A stretch of 64,000 bases of DNA from Saccharum officinarum (taxonomy: Eukaryota; Streptophyta; Magnoliopsida; Poales; Poaceae). The stretch lies in assembly GCA_020631735.1 (NCBI GenBank), contig CM036199.1, positions 15,654,834-15,718,833 of the forward strand, in the 5' to 3' direction. This document shows, one piece after another, positions 1-10,570 of this stretch (positions are counted from its first letter, which is position 1; each line of letters begins with the position of its first letter). The notes beneath the pieces were generated by a model. That model was not told the DNA's origin and did no database searches. It worked only from the letters and a program-made list of their open reading frames with translations. The position numbers were made by a program, and so were the translations under genes.

Positions 1-1702
1 CGATAAATGGGTGTGACATTTGGCTACCCAAGCACTTAAGCAAGCGGGCCTCACCACCATAGGCCTTGCCTAGGGCGTGAGTGAGCTCATCCACCTCTCT
101 CTTGAGAGTCTCATTCTCAACCATTAGTGAGGCATCACAAGTGAAACCATCACTAATAGTAGAGGTAGAGTTGGTGGTGGTGGATGAAGAGCTACAAGAA
201 GGGTTAGCATTTGACATGATGATAGGTTCATTAAAGGATTCATCAATTATATCACATGTAACACCTATATCACATGATACAACAACCTCCTTCTTTTCTT
301 GTTGCTCAAGTAGCAATGAGTGAGCCTTTTCAAGCTTGAAATGAGCCTTACCAAGATCCTCATGGTCTTCCACTAGACTCTCATGAGTGGTCTTAAGCTC
401 ACTAAGAACTTTCTCAAGTATTGCTACTTTCATTGAAAGCTTCTTACACTCCTTGTTCTTGGCAATAGCTATGTCTCTAGTTTGTTGCATCAAGTCATAT
501 AGTTGTTCTTTAGTTGGTTCATCATCATCATTTTCATTATCATTATTACTATCATGAGCATATTCCATTTCACTTTCATCATCACTCTCATCATATAATA
601 CCTTAGCTTCTTTAGCCATGAAGCATGAAGAGGATGAATTAAATAGTGATGGCTTCTTGTTGATAGCAATGGAAGCAAAAGCCTTGTTGGATGATTCTTC
701 TTCTTCTTCATTATCATCACTTTCCCAAGTGATCACATAGGCACCATTTTTGCCTTTCTTGAATGTCATCTTGGCCTCTCTCTTCTTCTTTTCAAACTTG
801 TCCTTTTTGTTCTTCTTCTTATCATAAGGACATTCCGCTTGAAGGTGCTCGGTGCTATCACAATTGAAGCACTTTCTTTGTTGCTCATTTCTTTTCTTAA
901 AGCCTCTTCTCTTGATGAACATGTGACCAATCTTCTTGACTACAAGAGCAAGTGCCTCATCATCAATTTCAAATTTCCCATCTTCATTGTTGTCTTCTTC
1001 TTCTTCAATGATGGTAGCTTTGCCCTTGGAGGAGGTGGCCTTGAATGCCACGGTCTTCTTCTTCTCATCTTCCACCTTTTCCTTGTCATCAACATCTTGA
1101 TCATATTTGTCACAGGTCAATACTTCACCAAGCAAATCATTAGGCTTCATTGTTTCAAGCCCATCTCTTTGCAACATCATGATCAACATCTTGAATCTTC
1201 TAGGTAAGCTCAATAAGAACTTGTGACAAAAATCTTGATCTTGAGTTTTGTGCCCTAAGCTCTTGAGATCATTGACTATCACTTGCAATCTATGAAACAT
1301 TTCAATGATTGTTTCATCATCCTTTTTCTTGAAGTTCTCAAACTCACTCTTGAGCCCATATAGCTTGGCACTCTTCACAACCTTAGTGCCCTCATATGTT
1401 TCACTTAATCTTGTCCACACTTCATTTGCCAATTCCAAATCCTTGATGCCCTCAAATACTTTTGTGTCAATATTATTGTAAAGTGTATTGAGAGCCATTC
1501 TATTGCATGTTCTATTTGCTCTATCTTCATCGGTGAGATGATCGGGATCAATGATAGCAAAATCATTTTCGGTGACTTGCAATACTCTCTCATGAATAGA
1601 ACCAAGGTACATTGTTATTTTTCTCTTCCAATGAGCAAAAGAACTAACACCATCAAAGAACGGTGGCTTGCCCCCAACATGATTGAACACAATTTGAGCC
1701 AT
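1..1702 (-). CDS. gag: SIRE-type gag polyprotein, open to the window edge
   Basis: The frame starts at the ATG complementary to 1700-1702 and stays open for about 567 codons to position 1, where it leaves the window without a stop. The N-terminal part carries the gag (UBN2-like) pattern, with F-D-G-x-x-F-x-x-W-K near residues 16-26. A CCHC zinc knuckle (CFNC, four residues, H, four residues, C) lies near 833-874. The C-terminal third is Lys/Glu/Asp-rich and looks like a long coiled coil, which is common in this lineage. The product would be the capsid protein that packages element RNA in the cytoplasm. I saw no lesion in it. Confidence 0.85.
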   Translation of the reverse strand, partial: MAQIVFNHVGGKPPFFDGVSSFAHWKRKITMYLGSIHERVLQVTENDFAIIDPDHLTDEDRANRTCNRMALNTLYNNIDTKVFEGIKDLELANEVWTRLSETYEGTKVVKSAKLYGLKSEFENFKKKDDETIIEMFHRLQVIVNDLKSLGHKTQDQDFCHKFLLSLPRRFKMLIMMLQRDGLETMKPNDLLGEVLTCDKYDQDVDDKEKVEDEKKKTVAFKATSSKGKATIIEEEEDNNEDGKFEIDDEALALVVKKIGHMFIKRRGFKKRNEQQRKCFNCDSTEHLQAECPYDKKKNKKDKFEKKKREAKMTFKKGKNGAYVITWESDDNEEEEESSNKAFASIAINKKPSLFNSSSSCFMAKEAKVLYDESDDESEMEYAHDSNNDNENDDDEPTKEQLYDLMQQTRDIAIAKNKECKKLSMKVAILEKVLSELKTTHESLVEDHEDLGKAHFKLEKAHSLLLEQQEKKEVVVSCDIGVTCDIIDESFNEPIIMSNANPSCSSSSTTTNSTSTISDGFTCDASLMVENETLKREVDELTHALGKAYGGEARLLKCLGSQMSHPFI

Positions 1703-1747
1703 TTTTCACACCGAAGGATGTTAAGCCTTGATTAAAACGGTGACCAC

Positions 1748-1760
1748 GGCTCCGATACCA
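1748..1760 (-). promoter_or_regulatory. Primer binding site for initiator tRNA-Met
   Basis: On the minus strand TGGTATCGGAGCC follows the LTR end (..CCTTACA) after a 2-nt spacer. It matches the 3' end of plant initiator tRNA-Met with one change from the usual TGGTATCAGAGCC, so it would prime minus-strand DNA synthesis. Confidence 0.85.
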
Positions 1761-1762
1761 CT

Positions 1763-4063
1763 TGTAAGGTCCTAGATGGCTAGAGGGGGGGTGAATAGCC
1801 TATAAAAAAATTCTACAAGCACCACTAAGCAAACTTGTTAGAATAACAAACGGCGTAAAGCGAGTTTTGCTTAGCCAAAGGTTGTGATGCAAGCCTCCTA
1901 TCCACAAGTCTAGTAGATTATGATCTCTAGTTCACACAAGTGCTAAGTCACTAACTTACACTAGTGAGCAAGCTAACAACTACTAGAAAAGGCTACCACT
2001 AGAGCTACACAAGATAATCTAGTAAAAGTAAATGCGAGAGAGAGGATTGTGAATCTTATACCGACGGTGGAGTGAAGATGTTGCCAATCACCAAGATGAT
2101 ATACAATCAATTAATATTGACAACAACACAATATGTAGACCAATCACCGGGAGACAAGAGACACAATATTTTTGTTCACCCGGTGTTCACTTGTGCACCG
2201 ACAAGCTATGTCACCGGTTGTGTCGACCAACACTTAGATGGTTCCTCAGTGTGACCCTCAAGTCACTTGCCCCTCAAGGCATGCCCCGTAAGGCACCGCA
2301 AGACACCACTCTCAAGTGAGGTAACTCAATGACACGCGCAATCAAATAGAGTTGCTTTTGGCGTCCCGCCGAGGAAAGCACAAGAACCTCTTACAAACAA
2401 CCGGAGGTGGCCAAGAACAATCGCCTTCTCTTGCCAACGCCTCCAACAATCTCCAAGCCGGCTAGGAGCGGTACTCTCCAAGAGTAACAAGAAATCCACC
2501 GGCTAAACCACCCACAAGTGCCACTAGATGCCCTCAAGCTATGCAATGCACTTTGGGATCACTCAATCTCACTTTTGATTTGCAATCAAGCAAGAGAGAT
2601 GAGTGGGAGGAGTAGCTCTAGCTCAAAGGATGCACAAGAGTGTTAGAAATGCCAAGAGACCTCCCCAAGGGCCGGCCAACGAGTATTTATAAGCATCCCA
2701 TCCAAATAGAGCCGTTGTCACTCCACTGACCGTTTTTTCGGGATGACCGGACGCGCCGGTCGAAACTGACCGGACACGCTTCACCGCGTCCGGTCGCCCT
2801 GCGACGTCCACGTGTCCCTCGAATTTCAAATGCGACCGTTAGATCCTTCAACGGTCACTGCGCGCCAACGGTCAAACGCTATGACCGGACGCGCTGCTCA
2901 ACCGACCGGACGCGCCGGTCCCGATGACCGGACGCGCCTGTCGAACGACCGGACGCGCTGATCGCTCTGACCCACGCGCCCGCGACGCAACGACCGGACG
3001 CGCTCCTTGCGATGACCGGACGCGACAGAGCCTGCGTCCGGTTAGAGTCCAGTAAGCTCCTTCAACGACCAGACGCGTCCGATCATGTGTGACCGGACGC
3101 GCCCCGCGTCCGATCGTCCTTGCGAACCGCAGTTCCTTCTGGGCACTTGACCGGACGCGCCGGTCCCGCGAGTGACCGGACGCGCCGGTTGCAAACCCTA
3201 GCCCGCGCGCCCGATACCGCGCTGTACTGACCGGACGCGTCCGGTCACACCGTGACCGCGTCCGGTGCAGCGTCCGGTCACCTCAGTGACCCCGTTCGCC
3301 TCCGTTTCTTTTTCGACTTTTGGCGTAGTGGAAAATAGGCATTTCATTTCCCCGAAATCGCCTGAATCCCGTTCTCACACGCTCGGCGGGAGGGAGAGAG
3401 GAACCCAAACCCCTTTCTACCCGCAAACCACAGCGCGACCAACGCCACCTTTGCAAATGTGCCAACACCATCAAGTGTACATCTCCATATGCTTGTGTGT
3501 TAGCTTTTTCTCAATCATTTTCAAAGGTTTTCCAATTAGCTCACTAGGCCCTACATGCAATGCACTTCATGAATTCACCTAGTGGCACCCGTGCATCGAA
3601 TAACCGATAAGACTTCCCCTCTTAATAGTTCGGCTATCGATCCTAAACCACTCACACCCTCTATGGTGTCTTGAGTGTAAAACAAAATGGCCCTATGGTT
3701 ATACCTTTGCCTTGAGCCCATTTTGCTTCTCCAAAAGATATGATTCACTTCATATCATCACATGACCGTCTCGATCCATCGACCTTGTCTTCACTTGCTC
3801 TTCACCGTTGCATCGGTCCGTCGGCGCCAAGTCTTGCTCAAGCTTCACCATCGCATGGTCCTTCGCTTCGAAGCCTCGACTTGCCCTTCACCTTCACAAC
3901 CGGTCCATCAAGCCAAGCATCACCTCGGTCTTCATCATCTTGGTCATATGAGTCAATGTCATGTCTCATATTTCAATGACCACCTTTATCTAAATCATTC
4001 ACTTAGATACAAAGGTTAGTCCTAGGTTTCATCAATTAGCCAAAACCAAACTAGGGACTTTCA
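1763..4063 (-). repeat. 5' LTR of the SIRE-type element
   Basis: The LTR is about 2.3 kb with TG..CA ends. The outer end is at 4063 (TGAAAGTCCCTAG on the minus strand). The inner end is at 1763, next to the primer binding site. Its middle is a GC-rich minisatellite (2727-3290). The short ORFs within it have no domain I recognise. Confidence 0.8.
2727..3290. repeat. GACCGGACGCG minisatellite inside the LTR
   Basis: Many imperfect copies of GACCGGACGCG, often extended by CCGGT, alternate with short variable spacers. The unit is partly self-complementary (CCGG, CGCG) and rich in CpG. It sits in the LTR, where promoter and terminator signals lie. Confidence 0.85.
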
Positions 4064-4401
4064 TCCCCGTGTGCACACAGGTTAAGAGACGACCCTCTCA
4101 CGGAGCTTGGCTCCCTGTGTATGGATGGGGCGGGGGGTCGGGGATTTTCTTGATCTGCGTGAGAAGATCTTCTTCTTAAAGCCGGAATACCCGGAGGTTG
4201 TCTAGCCCCCGCGGATCGAGTTTTTTTTTGGAAGAATCACAACATGATTCTTCTATCCTCCATGTTAAGCAACTGCCAACCATGTCTTGCCTCCTTGCAT
4301 TTAAAACAGAGATGACCTGTGTCTTCATCAAACCTTGAGCATATTGGGCACGGAGTATTAAGATCCAGACCCCTTCTTGCAATGTTAAGCTTCACCTACA
4401 G

Positions 4402-4516
4402 ACCACTATTATGAGCCAAGCGCCACACAAATAACTTTATTCGGAACATCCAGCATCCGTACCACTATTATGAGCCAAGCGCCACACAAATAACTTTATT
4501 CGGAACATCCAGCATC
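4402..4516. repeat. 59-bp tandem duplication in the LINE remnant
   Basis: A unit beginning ACCACTATTATGAGCC at 4402 is repeated at 4461 with the same sequence through GGAACATCCAGCATC. It looks like a recent local duplication. Confidence 0.9.
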
Positions 4517-4782
4517 TATTCCCCCCCCCTCAACCAATCAAATCCACCTCCCTCATAACCTGTGGTGGAAGCAATGCTATTGTTTTGGTGATATCTAATT
4601 TTGGTGCCCAAGGCATATGCAGATTTAACATAAAACATTCCTTTTGGATTAGGGTGCCATGCCGGAAAATCTTCCCTCGAACAGAAAGTGGTAAGGATAG
4701 AATGATGTTTGCATCCTCTAAATAAAATGTGTCCTGCACAAGTTGTTCATCTCAATCCTCAATAACTGGATCGATCAGTTCA

Positions 4783-5040
4783 GACAGTTCTGAAGGATAG
4801 ATGTGTCCCTTGGGGTAATAACCTTTCTTGTATCTCTTGAAGGATAGATGTGCCCCTTGGGGTAATAGCCTTTCTTGTACCTCCTCAAGGGATTCATAGA
4901 TCCCTCCAAATATTAATAGAACTTTCATCGCCAACTCCACAGATTAAAGGATAGACATGCCCCTTGGGGTAATAACCTTGGTTGTATCTCCTTGAGGAAT
5001 CCAAAGATCCCTCCAAATATTAATAGAATTTTCATCGCCA
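4783..5040. repeat. Imperfect duplicated segments (GGATAGATGTG..CCCTTGGGG)
   Basis: Three related segments beginning near 4793, 4840 and 4950 share the GGATAGA(T/C)(G/A)TG..CCCTTGGGGTAATA core. Two of them continue into a shared tail on ATCCCTCCAAATATTAATAG. They lie within the LINE remnant. Confidence 0.7.
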
Positions 5041-5239
5041 ACTCTAATTATACCATTCCTCAAAAGATTCATTCCTTCTAGGATACTCCGCCATGCATAG
5101 GATATAAATTTTAGCCCTGTGCTAGTAACAAAAAGGGGAAGCCTGAAATAGAGATGATTATTAATTGCAAGAATAATAATGAAAACAGTTAAAGCAAAAT
5201 TATAAAATAGAAAAGGGAAAAAAGTGTTGTAGCAATATA

Positions 5240-5498
5240 CTCCCTCTGTCCCAAATTATAAATCATTTCAACTTTCTTGGAGAGTCAAAATATCTCTAAT
5301 TTGACCAAAATTATAGGGAGAAATTACAGAGATTTATGACATCAAATAGATATATATGAAAATATAATTAATAAAGAATCTAATGATATTTATTTGGTAT
5401 CGCAAATGTCATTATTTTATTATATAAATTTAGTTAAACTTGAGATGATTTGACTATCTAAACAAATTAAAATAACTTATAATTTAGGACGGATGGAA
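5240..5498. mobile_element. Stowaway-like MITE
   Basis: The left end is CTCCCTCTGTCCC and the right end is the near-complement GGACGGATGGAA, both flanked by TA (5238-5239 and 5499-5500). Ends near CTCCCTCCGT with a TA target site are the hallmark of Stowaway (Tc1/mariner) MITEs in grasses. The interior is AT-rich and non-coding. Confidence 0.85.
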
Positions 5499-5590
5499 TA
5501 CGAAGAAAGAAGAAAGAAAAAAGAAAAAAGAAAAAAGAAAAAGGAAACGGAGAGAGAATGAACCAGTTTTATGGCCGCTCTCCCTAATAA

Positions 5591-5820
5591 GGCTCCGTTC
5601 ACTTCCCAAAATATTTCCTCTGTCATCCGTCACATCAAATATTTAAACACATGTATGGAGCATTAAATATAGGAAAAAATAACTAATTGTACAGTTTGTC
5701 TGTAAAGGTCGAGATGAATCTTTTGAGCCTAATTAATTCATGGTTGGATAAATTGTGCCAAATAACAACGAAAGTGCTACAGGAATATTCCCCCCAAATA
5801 TTTCGGATATGAACACAGCC
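5591..5820. mobile_element. hAT-type MITE, copy 1
   Basis: It starts GGCTCCGTTCACTTCC and ends GAACACAGCC. The interior carries the AGACGAATCTTTTGAGCC-like core and GTGCTACA motif of a MITE family abundant in panicoid grasses (family knowledge). An 8-bp target duplication is not clear. Confidence 0.65.
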
Positions 5821-5832
5821 TAAACCAGCGTA

Positions 5833-6065
5833 GGCCCCGTTCACTTCCCATGCATACCCCAATATTTTATCTTCCACCCATCACATCGAATCTTTAGACG
5901 CATGCATGGAGCATTAAATGTAGATAAAAAAATAACTAATTGCATAGTTTGTCTGTAAATATCGAGACGAATCTTTTAAACCTAATTAGTTTATAGTTAG
6001 AAAAGTTTTGCCAAATAAAAACAAAAAATGTTACAGTAACTTTTCACCAACTAAACGCACCCGTA
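5833..6065. mobile_element. hAT-type MITE, copy 2, degenerate right end
   Basis: It starts GGCCCCGTTCACTTCCC, twelve bases after the previous copy ends, and shares its interior order (AGACGCATGCATGGAGCATT, GAGACGAATCTTTTAAACC). The right end is eroded. Both copies lie just upstream of the GPAA1-like gene and may form part of its promoter region. Confidence 0.65.
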
Positions 6066-6149
6066 GTCATGCGCCTGCACCTGCAGAAAACGAAGACAGA
6101 GAAATGGCCCCAGTTGCGCGCGCGGAAAAACTAAACTAGCTGCTTGCTA

Positions 6150-6269
6150 TTTTTCTTCTCTTGTTCACCTCGCGTGCGCGACAACTAAGCGACCGCCGCC
6201 GCCCTGCGTCCGCCCAGCTGCCCAGGTCTTCGTCGAGCCCTTTGCCGGCGACGACACCCACCGCACCAG
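6150..6269 (+). other. Probable 5' untranslated exon of the GPAA1-like gene
   Basis: A GC-rich stretch ends in a consensus donor (CACCAG|GTATGC at 6269/6270), as in many grass 5' UTR exons. The next acceptor could be TTTTGCAG at about 7377-7384, upstream of the first coding ATG. The start is approximate and I see no clear TATA box. This is inference from splice signals only. Confidence 0.4.
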
Positions 6270-6518
6270 GTATGCCCGCCCCTTCTCTTCCCTTTCTGCT
6301 GTGCAAAACTGAGCACCCGAACCCTAATTTGAGCTATCTGGCTATCTGTATTAGGATGTAGCTAGTGTCGGGGCCTCGGGGCTAATTCATTGGATTCAAC
6401 TAAACCAGTCTCGTCAGTTTTAATGGTGAAGATTCGATCCTGCTACCTCTCTAATTAAATTTGTCGTAAATGGGCTGGGGCATTCTAACTTTCATCGTTC
6501 AGTTTTGGATCCTTCTTA

Positions 6519-6788
6519 GGGCTTGTTTGGATCGGCTAAGGCTAATTATTAGTCAGGGCTAAAAATTATAACTATCAGCCCATGAATGTTTGGATCCCAG
6601 GCTAAAAGGTGCATATTATCCCTAGCAAAAAAAAACTTATTAGCTGGTTGTGCTTGGCTAATGCTAATGAACTAACAACTAGCCAAGGGCTTGGCTAAAA
6701 ATTAGCCCACCCATTAGCCCTCATGTTTGGATGGAGTAGAACTAATTTTTAGTTGCTAGTTGTTAGCCCATGGGATCCAAACAAGCCC
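6519..6788. mobile_element. Tourist-like MITE (PIF/Harbinger)
   Basis: The inverted ends are GGGCTTGTTTGGATC and GATCCAAACAAGCCC, flanked by TTA on both sides (6516-6518 and 6789-6791). A TWA target site and this type of end define Tourist elements. It lies in the presumed 5' UTR intron of the GPAA1-like gene. Confidence 0.9.
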
Positions 6789-7439
6789 TTAAGACATGCG
6801 AGTTCAGCTGAACAGTGTGCTTTCAGTGAAAGCAGAAGACAAACCTGTTCTATCTAAAAAAGGAAAAAAAAGATCTAGCTCTTCCTGAATGTGATGGGTA
6901 TTGCAACCATTCTAGCTTCTTGCATATATGATTTACGGCGTAATGGAGTACAAATGGCCGTTTTCTGTTCCAGACATTTTGTGGATTGGCACAACACAAG
7001 TCCATGCCTGTCTGGCTGTTTCAAAGCTTCACCTAGCTGCATGTCTTCTCTGGATGAAGACTATAAGTTAATGATGGAGGGGTAGTATGATTGTCAATGT
7101 GCATTCTTCTGGCATCCAGATCAAACGATAGCTATTGTTTTTTTTTAATCAAGATTGATTCATTAGTGACACCGGAAGAGCATTGACCATGAATTCACCT
7201 TTTTTCGTGGATGCCTTTGAGAAAAGATAAGTCAATGCACTTCAAAATTAAACTGGATGCAAATGTTCTAAACCAGAAATCAAAATGGCATGGGCTTGTT
7301 TAACGTGTCAAGATTTATAATATTTGTTGACCTTAAACTTTCGTTTTACACCGCTGATGTGTTTATGCTCATTTCATTTTGCAGTCAAATGAATAGTTGA
7401 TTTCCTTTCAAGGTATTCCTGAACAACTATATTACAGTC

Positions 7440-9870
7440 ATGAAGTCGGTACCCAAGCAAGAGGCACAACCAAAACCACGGCTCATTGTGCGCCTTGGTG
7501 TATTCCTTGCATCTCACCACATTCTCTTCAGGTTCACCATCCTTTCTCCATCTTGTTGCAGTCTAAATCCTTCCTTTCATCCTTTCTCATTCCCCTAACT
7601 CACTATTTACCATTTTCCTGTCAGTGTTCTATGCTGCTCTGCTGGCATTATCACACTACTACTCCTTCCTTCACTTGCAAAAAACACATACCTCTCGGAG
7701 AATGCTCTTATACCCGGTATTTTACCCTCTTCTCTATTTTTGTTTACTGTTACTCTATTGATGCATACATGCTGTTGTTCTTGGAGGGTGTGCCCATCTG
7801 GGCCTCTGGGGGCCTTACACCCAGATCTTCAGATAATCAGATTACATACTGTATATATTTTATAATAAAGTGAATGGTAGTGTTCTCAGCATGCTTTGTT
7901 CAATAAGTTGTCTGATGAAGCAACATATCAATATTGCTAAATATCCTGGATCTTTGGGTGTTCAGCGTAACTTTGGGCCTCATTGGATTTATCATGTGCC
8001 AAGGAATACCTTCTGAAGTTAAATGGTTGAATATGATATTATCATTAGTGGGTTTTGATGTTTGTTATCAAATAGTACAGACAGATTATTCATATCCAAT
8101 GTGGCTGCAAGAATATGCATTGTATGTAGGCTAGTATAGCAGGCTAGCATGGTGTTGTAATCACACAAAAATGGAATATATGTTGATAATGATAATGATA
8201 TTTTTCATTTCTAACTCTCTTTTGCAACTTCTGTACATAAATGATCTTCTCTAAAACTAGAGGCCTTGTATGTAGGCTCTGCCAATCCATTATTTTCTAC
8301 TGAAGACGCTATTGAAGCAAACAGATTTATGAAAGGAATTGAAGCTGTGGCTGGAGACTCAAGAGGTGAAATGTATGTTACTTCCTTCGGCCTTTAATAT
8401 TTGTATGTATTGATCTTTGTGCGTATAAGGTATAAGTCATGTAGTTCAACTGGTCTGTTATGTTCAATATTTTGTGACTGCTGTTGAGAGATTTGCTATG
8501 GTAAAGTACATGATTACTATGCACTGTAGTTATACTAGTATAGTAAGCATACATATCGAATCCATGTAACTCAAAATCGGATTTCAATGTTTTGATAGTA
8601 AAGGATCTTTTTTTCAGTTTTGCATAAGAAACGTGATTATAAACTTTTTGTGTTAAGTTCATTAAGCTGAAGTCACATTTTTAATGACATGTAAATAGGA
8701 CAATATGCATAGGGAATAACTAGTTTAATCCTAGGATCGCAAAAGGGAAATTTTACCAATTTTCATCTAACTTACATTTCTATGTGCAATATTACAGTAT
8801 GGCAAATTTCATAGCACAACAAATAGAAGCTCTAGGTGCAGAAGTGTGTTACCATAAGTTTATCCCTCATAGCAAGAATTTTCATCCTCTGAAGTTCTTC
8901 ACCTCCATGACAAATGATATGGCAATTCAACCTAATGGCACCGACACCAATTTTGGGATAAACACTATCGGCATTGTACGAGCTCCTCGGGGCGATGGAA
9001 AAGAAGCAATAGTGCTGGTTAGTCCTTATAATTCTCAAAGTGTTCAGTCAAATGAATTATTATCGCTGGCTCTTGGTTTCTCTGTCTTCTCCCTCTTAAG
9101 TCGAGCTGCATGGCTGTCCAAAGATGTTGTGTGGCTATCTGCAGACTCACAGTTTGGAGAGTATGCTGCAGTCTCTGCATGGTTAAATCAGTATCATAAT
9201 CCTGTGTTTTTGAGTCAGTCAGTAATATTGCATACCAAGATGTATGGCGCAAACCATATAAATGATGGTAATTCAGAAAAAACAGAAGTCACGGCTTTCA
9301 AATGTGCTGGAACAATGGCTGCTGCTCTCATATTTAAAGTTGGGGAAACCAGAAGATATGGTGACAGAGATAGTGTTATGATGTATGCAGAGGCATCTAA
9401 TGGACAAATGCCAAACTTGGACCTTCTGAATGTGGTGCATTATTTGGCTGTTCATAGACAAGGTTTTCGTGTGAACATGGCTGCATTTAGTTCTTTGTTG
9501 AGCTCTGCATGGCTTAGGGTTATTGCTGAATTTTTACATACTCTTGGGAGTGTATTAAGAAAAATAAATCCTGACTGGAAGCTTGATATTGCAGTCCCTG
9601 ACTATGTGGAGGGGACTGCAAACCTAGCTAACTCTATATACAGCCAGGTAACTGAAATTAATATTTCCCATTTCACCGTAATGGCACTTTCCTTTATGAC
9701 TCTACAGTCCCTCTTATTGGGGTTTGTTCGATACAGGCTCTTGGAGTGCCCACAGGGTCCCATGGCGCTTTCCGTGATTATCAAGTTGACGCGGTTTCTT
9801 TAGAATTTTCACCAACATTTCATGTCAGAAATGAGAATGCTAAATCGTTGTTTCTTCTAAGGGGTGGAAG
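7440..9870 (+). CDS. GPI transamidase subunit GPAA1/GAA1, 5' half (five exons, 3' part missing)
   Basis: The exons I infer are 7440-7531, 7625-7716, 8276-8372, 8798-9647 and 9737-9870. All introns have GT..AG ends and the joined reading frame stays open, about 421 codons against roughly 650-700 in plant GAA1. GAA1 is a membrane subunit of the ER complex that attaches GPI anchors to proteins. The N-terminus has R-L-I-V-R-L-G-V-F-L and then a hydrophobic first membrane segment (exons 1-2). The lumenal, M28-peptidase-like part is in exons 4-5 (for example QIEALGAEVCYHKF and TGSHGAFRDYQVDAVSLE). The start at 7440 fits the usual N-terminus; a three-codon upstream ORF (from 7389) may precede it on the same exon. 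After the donor at 9870 no further exon is recognisable before the copia element and the assembly gap. The gene is therefore either broken, split by long insertions, or misjoined at the gap. Confidence 0.85.
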
Positions 9871-10251
9871 GTATGTTTCTTATTGTGTTTCAATTATGCT
9901 GTTTAAGGTTGCATTCTTGTTAGAGCATGGGAGCGCCTTTTGTTTGACTTTTGATTAATAATGGAGTGGAGGACTTCGCTTTTTCATGCATTGAGGCATG
10001 GAGCTGTTTGTATCATTAACTTCACAACAATGACAACATTGAAAGCAATGAAGATTGTTTGGAATATTGGATTAGATTGATTGAGAGACCTATGTACATA
10101 TATATAGGGGTGAGGAGATCTCGTGGTTTATAGAAACAGGACCAACCGAGATCTCCTCACATCTCTCTAATCAAGTATGGGCCGGCCGGCTATACCAGGC
10201 GCGGACTCAAAAGGGGTGGCCAGCTATACCAGGCACAGACCCCTACCATAT
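9871..10251. other. Intron-like stretch after GPAA1 exon 5
   Basis: The stretch begins with a donor (GTATGT) and carries no open GAA1-like exon. Near its end lie a hairpin (10110-10160) and two copies of a GGCTATACCAGGC-type repeat (about 10187 and 10222). These suggest leftover mobile DNA beside the copia insertion. Confidence 0.5.
10110..10160. repeat. 14-bp inverted repeat (hairpin)
   Basis: GTGAGGAGATCTCG at 10110-10123 is the exact reverse complement of CGAGATCTCCTCAC at 10147-10160, with a 23-base loop. Its role is unknown; it may be part of a mobile element end. Confidence 0.8.
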
Positions 10252-10487
10252 TGTTAGGCAATAGAATATGCCGTCTGTGGATATCCTAGCTGCTATAGAT
10301 AGCAGATGTAAATCAGGGATTAGTTACTATAGATAGCGTCTGTGGATATCCTAGCTGCTATAGATAGCAGATGTAAATCAAGGAAATTATCCTTGCCTTG
10401 TACAGCAAGGCCAGCCGGCCCTATATAACAGAAGGCGCCCCCTCCCATTGAGGTGTGGCCAATTGCCCCCTAATCTGATTTTCTACA
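10252..10487 (+). repeat. 5' LTR of the copia element
   Basis: It starts TGTTAGGCAATAGAATATG and ends TTCTACA before the PBS. Inside is a direct duplication of a segment containing GGATATCCTAGCTGCTATAG (10270-10312 and 10338-10380). A TATATAA box at about 10424 is the probable promoter. Confidence 0.85.
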
Positions 10488-10500
10488 TGGTATCAGCAGT
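10488..10500 (+). promoter_or_regulatory. Primer binding site (tRNA-Met type)
   Basis: TGGTATCAGCAGT directly follows the LTR. The first nine bases match initiator tRNA-Met, and the rest deviates from the usual AGAGC. Confidence 0.75.
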
Positions 10501-10570
10501 CCGGGTCCCGATCCCAATCTAATCTTGCGACCCTCTACCCCAGTGCCGCCCCCTTCCTCCTTCCTTCCCC

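Larger units (their letters stand above)
1..4063 (-). mobile_element. SIRE/Maximus-type Ty1-copia retrotransposon, 5' part (LTR, PBS, gag)
   Basis: Read on the minus strand, the order is LTR (4063 to 1763), a tRNA-Met primer binding site, then a gag reading frame that runs off the left edge of the window. The LTR starts TGAAAGTCCCTAG and ends CCTTACA. That TGAAAG start, the long LTR and the large gag with an acidic coiled-coil tail are typical of SIRE/Maximus elements in grasses (family knowledge). The 3' half, with pol and the second LTR, lies outside the window, so the target duplication cannot be checked. The visible gag is uninterrupted, so the element may be young. Confidence 0.85.
4160..5090 (-). 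pseudogene. Decayed LINE (L1-type) reverse transcriptase C-terminal remnant
   Basis: Minus-strand fragments in shifting frames resemble the tail of plant LINE ORF2. The zf-RVT type pattern CPIC, then DEDTGH, then FKCK is readable at about 4270-4380, preceded by an F-V-W-R-L-A-H segment. Further upstream lies the linker typical of these elements (Y-L-E-D-A-N-I-I-L-S-L-P-L-S). Frames are broken by indels and by an in-frame TGA near 4752-4757. Two internal duplications (4402-4516 and about 4783-5040) add to the damage. It cannot make a working polymerase. Confidence 0.65.

Noticed and set aside
2727..3290. CRISPR-like array
   Set aside because: Units are short, contiguous and imperfect with no unique spacers of even length; the setting is a plant LTR.
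8784..9803. GPAA1 protein starting at 8784 as a single 339-codon gene
   Set aside because: This frame begins inside an intron and reads through a donor at 9647; splice signals and upstream exons with matching phase show it is an internal exon.
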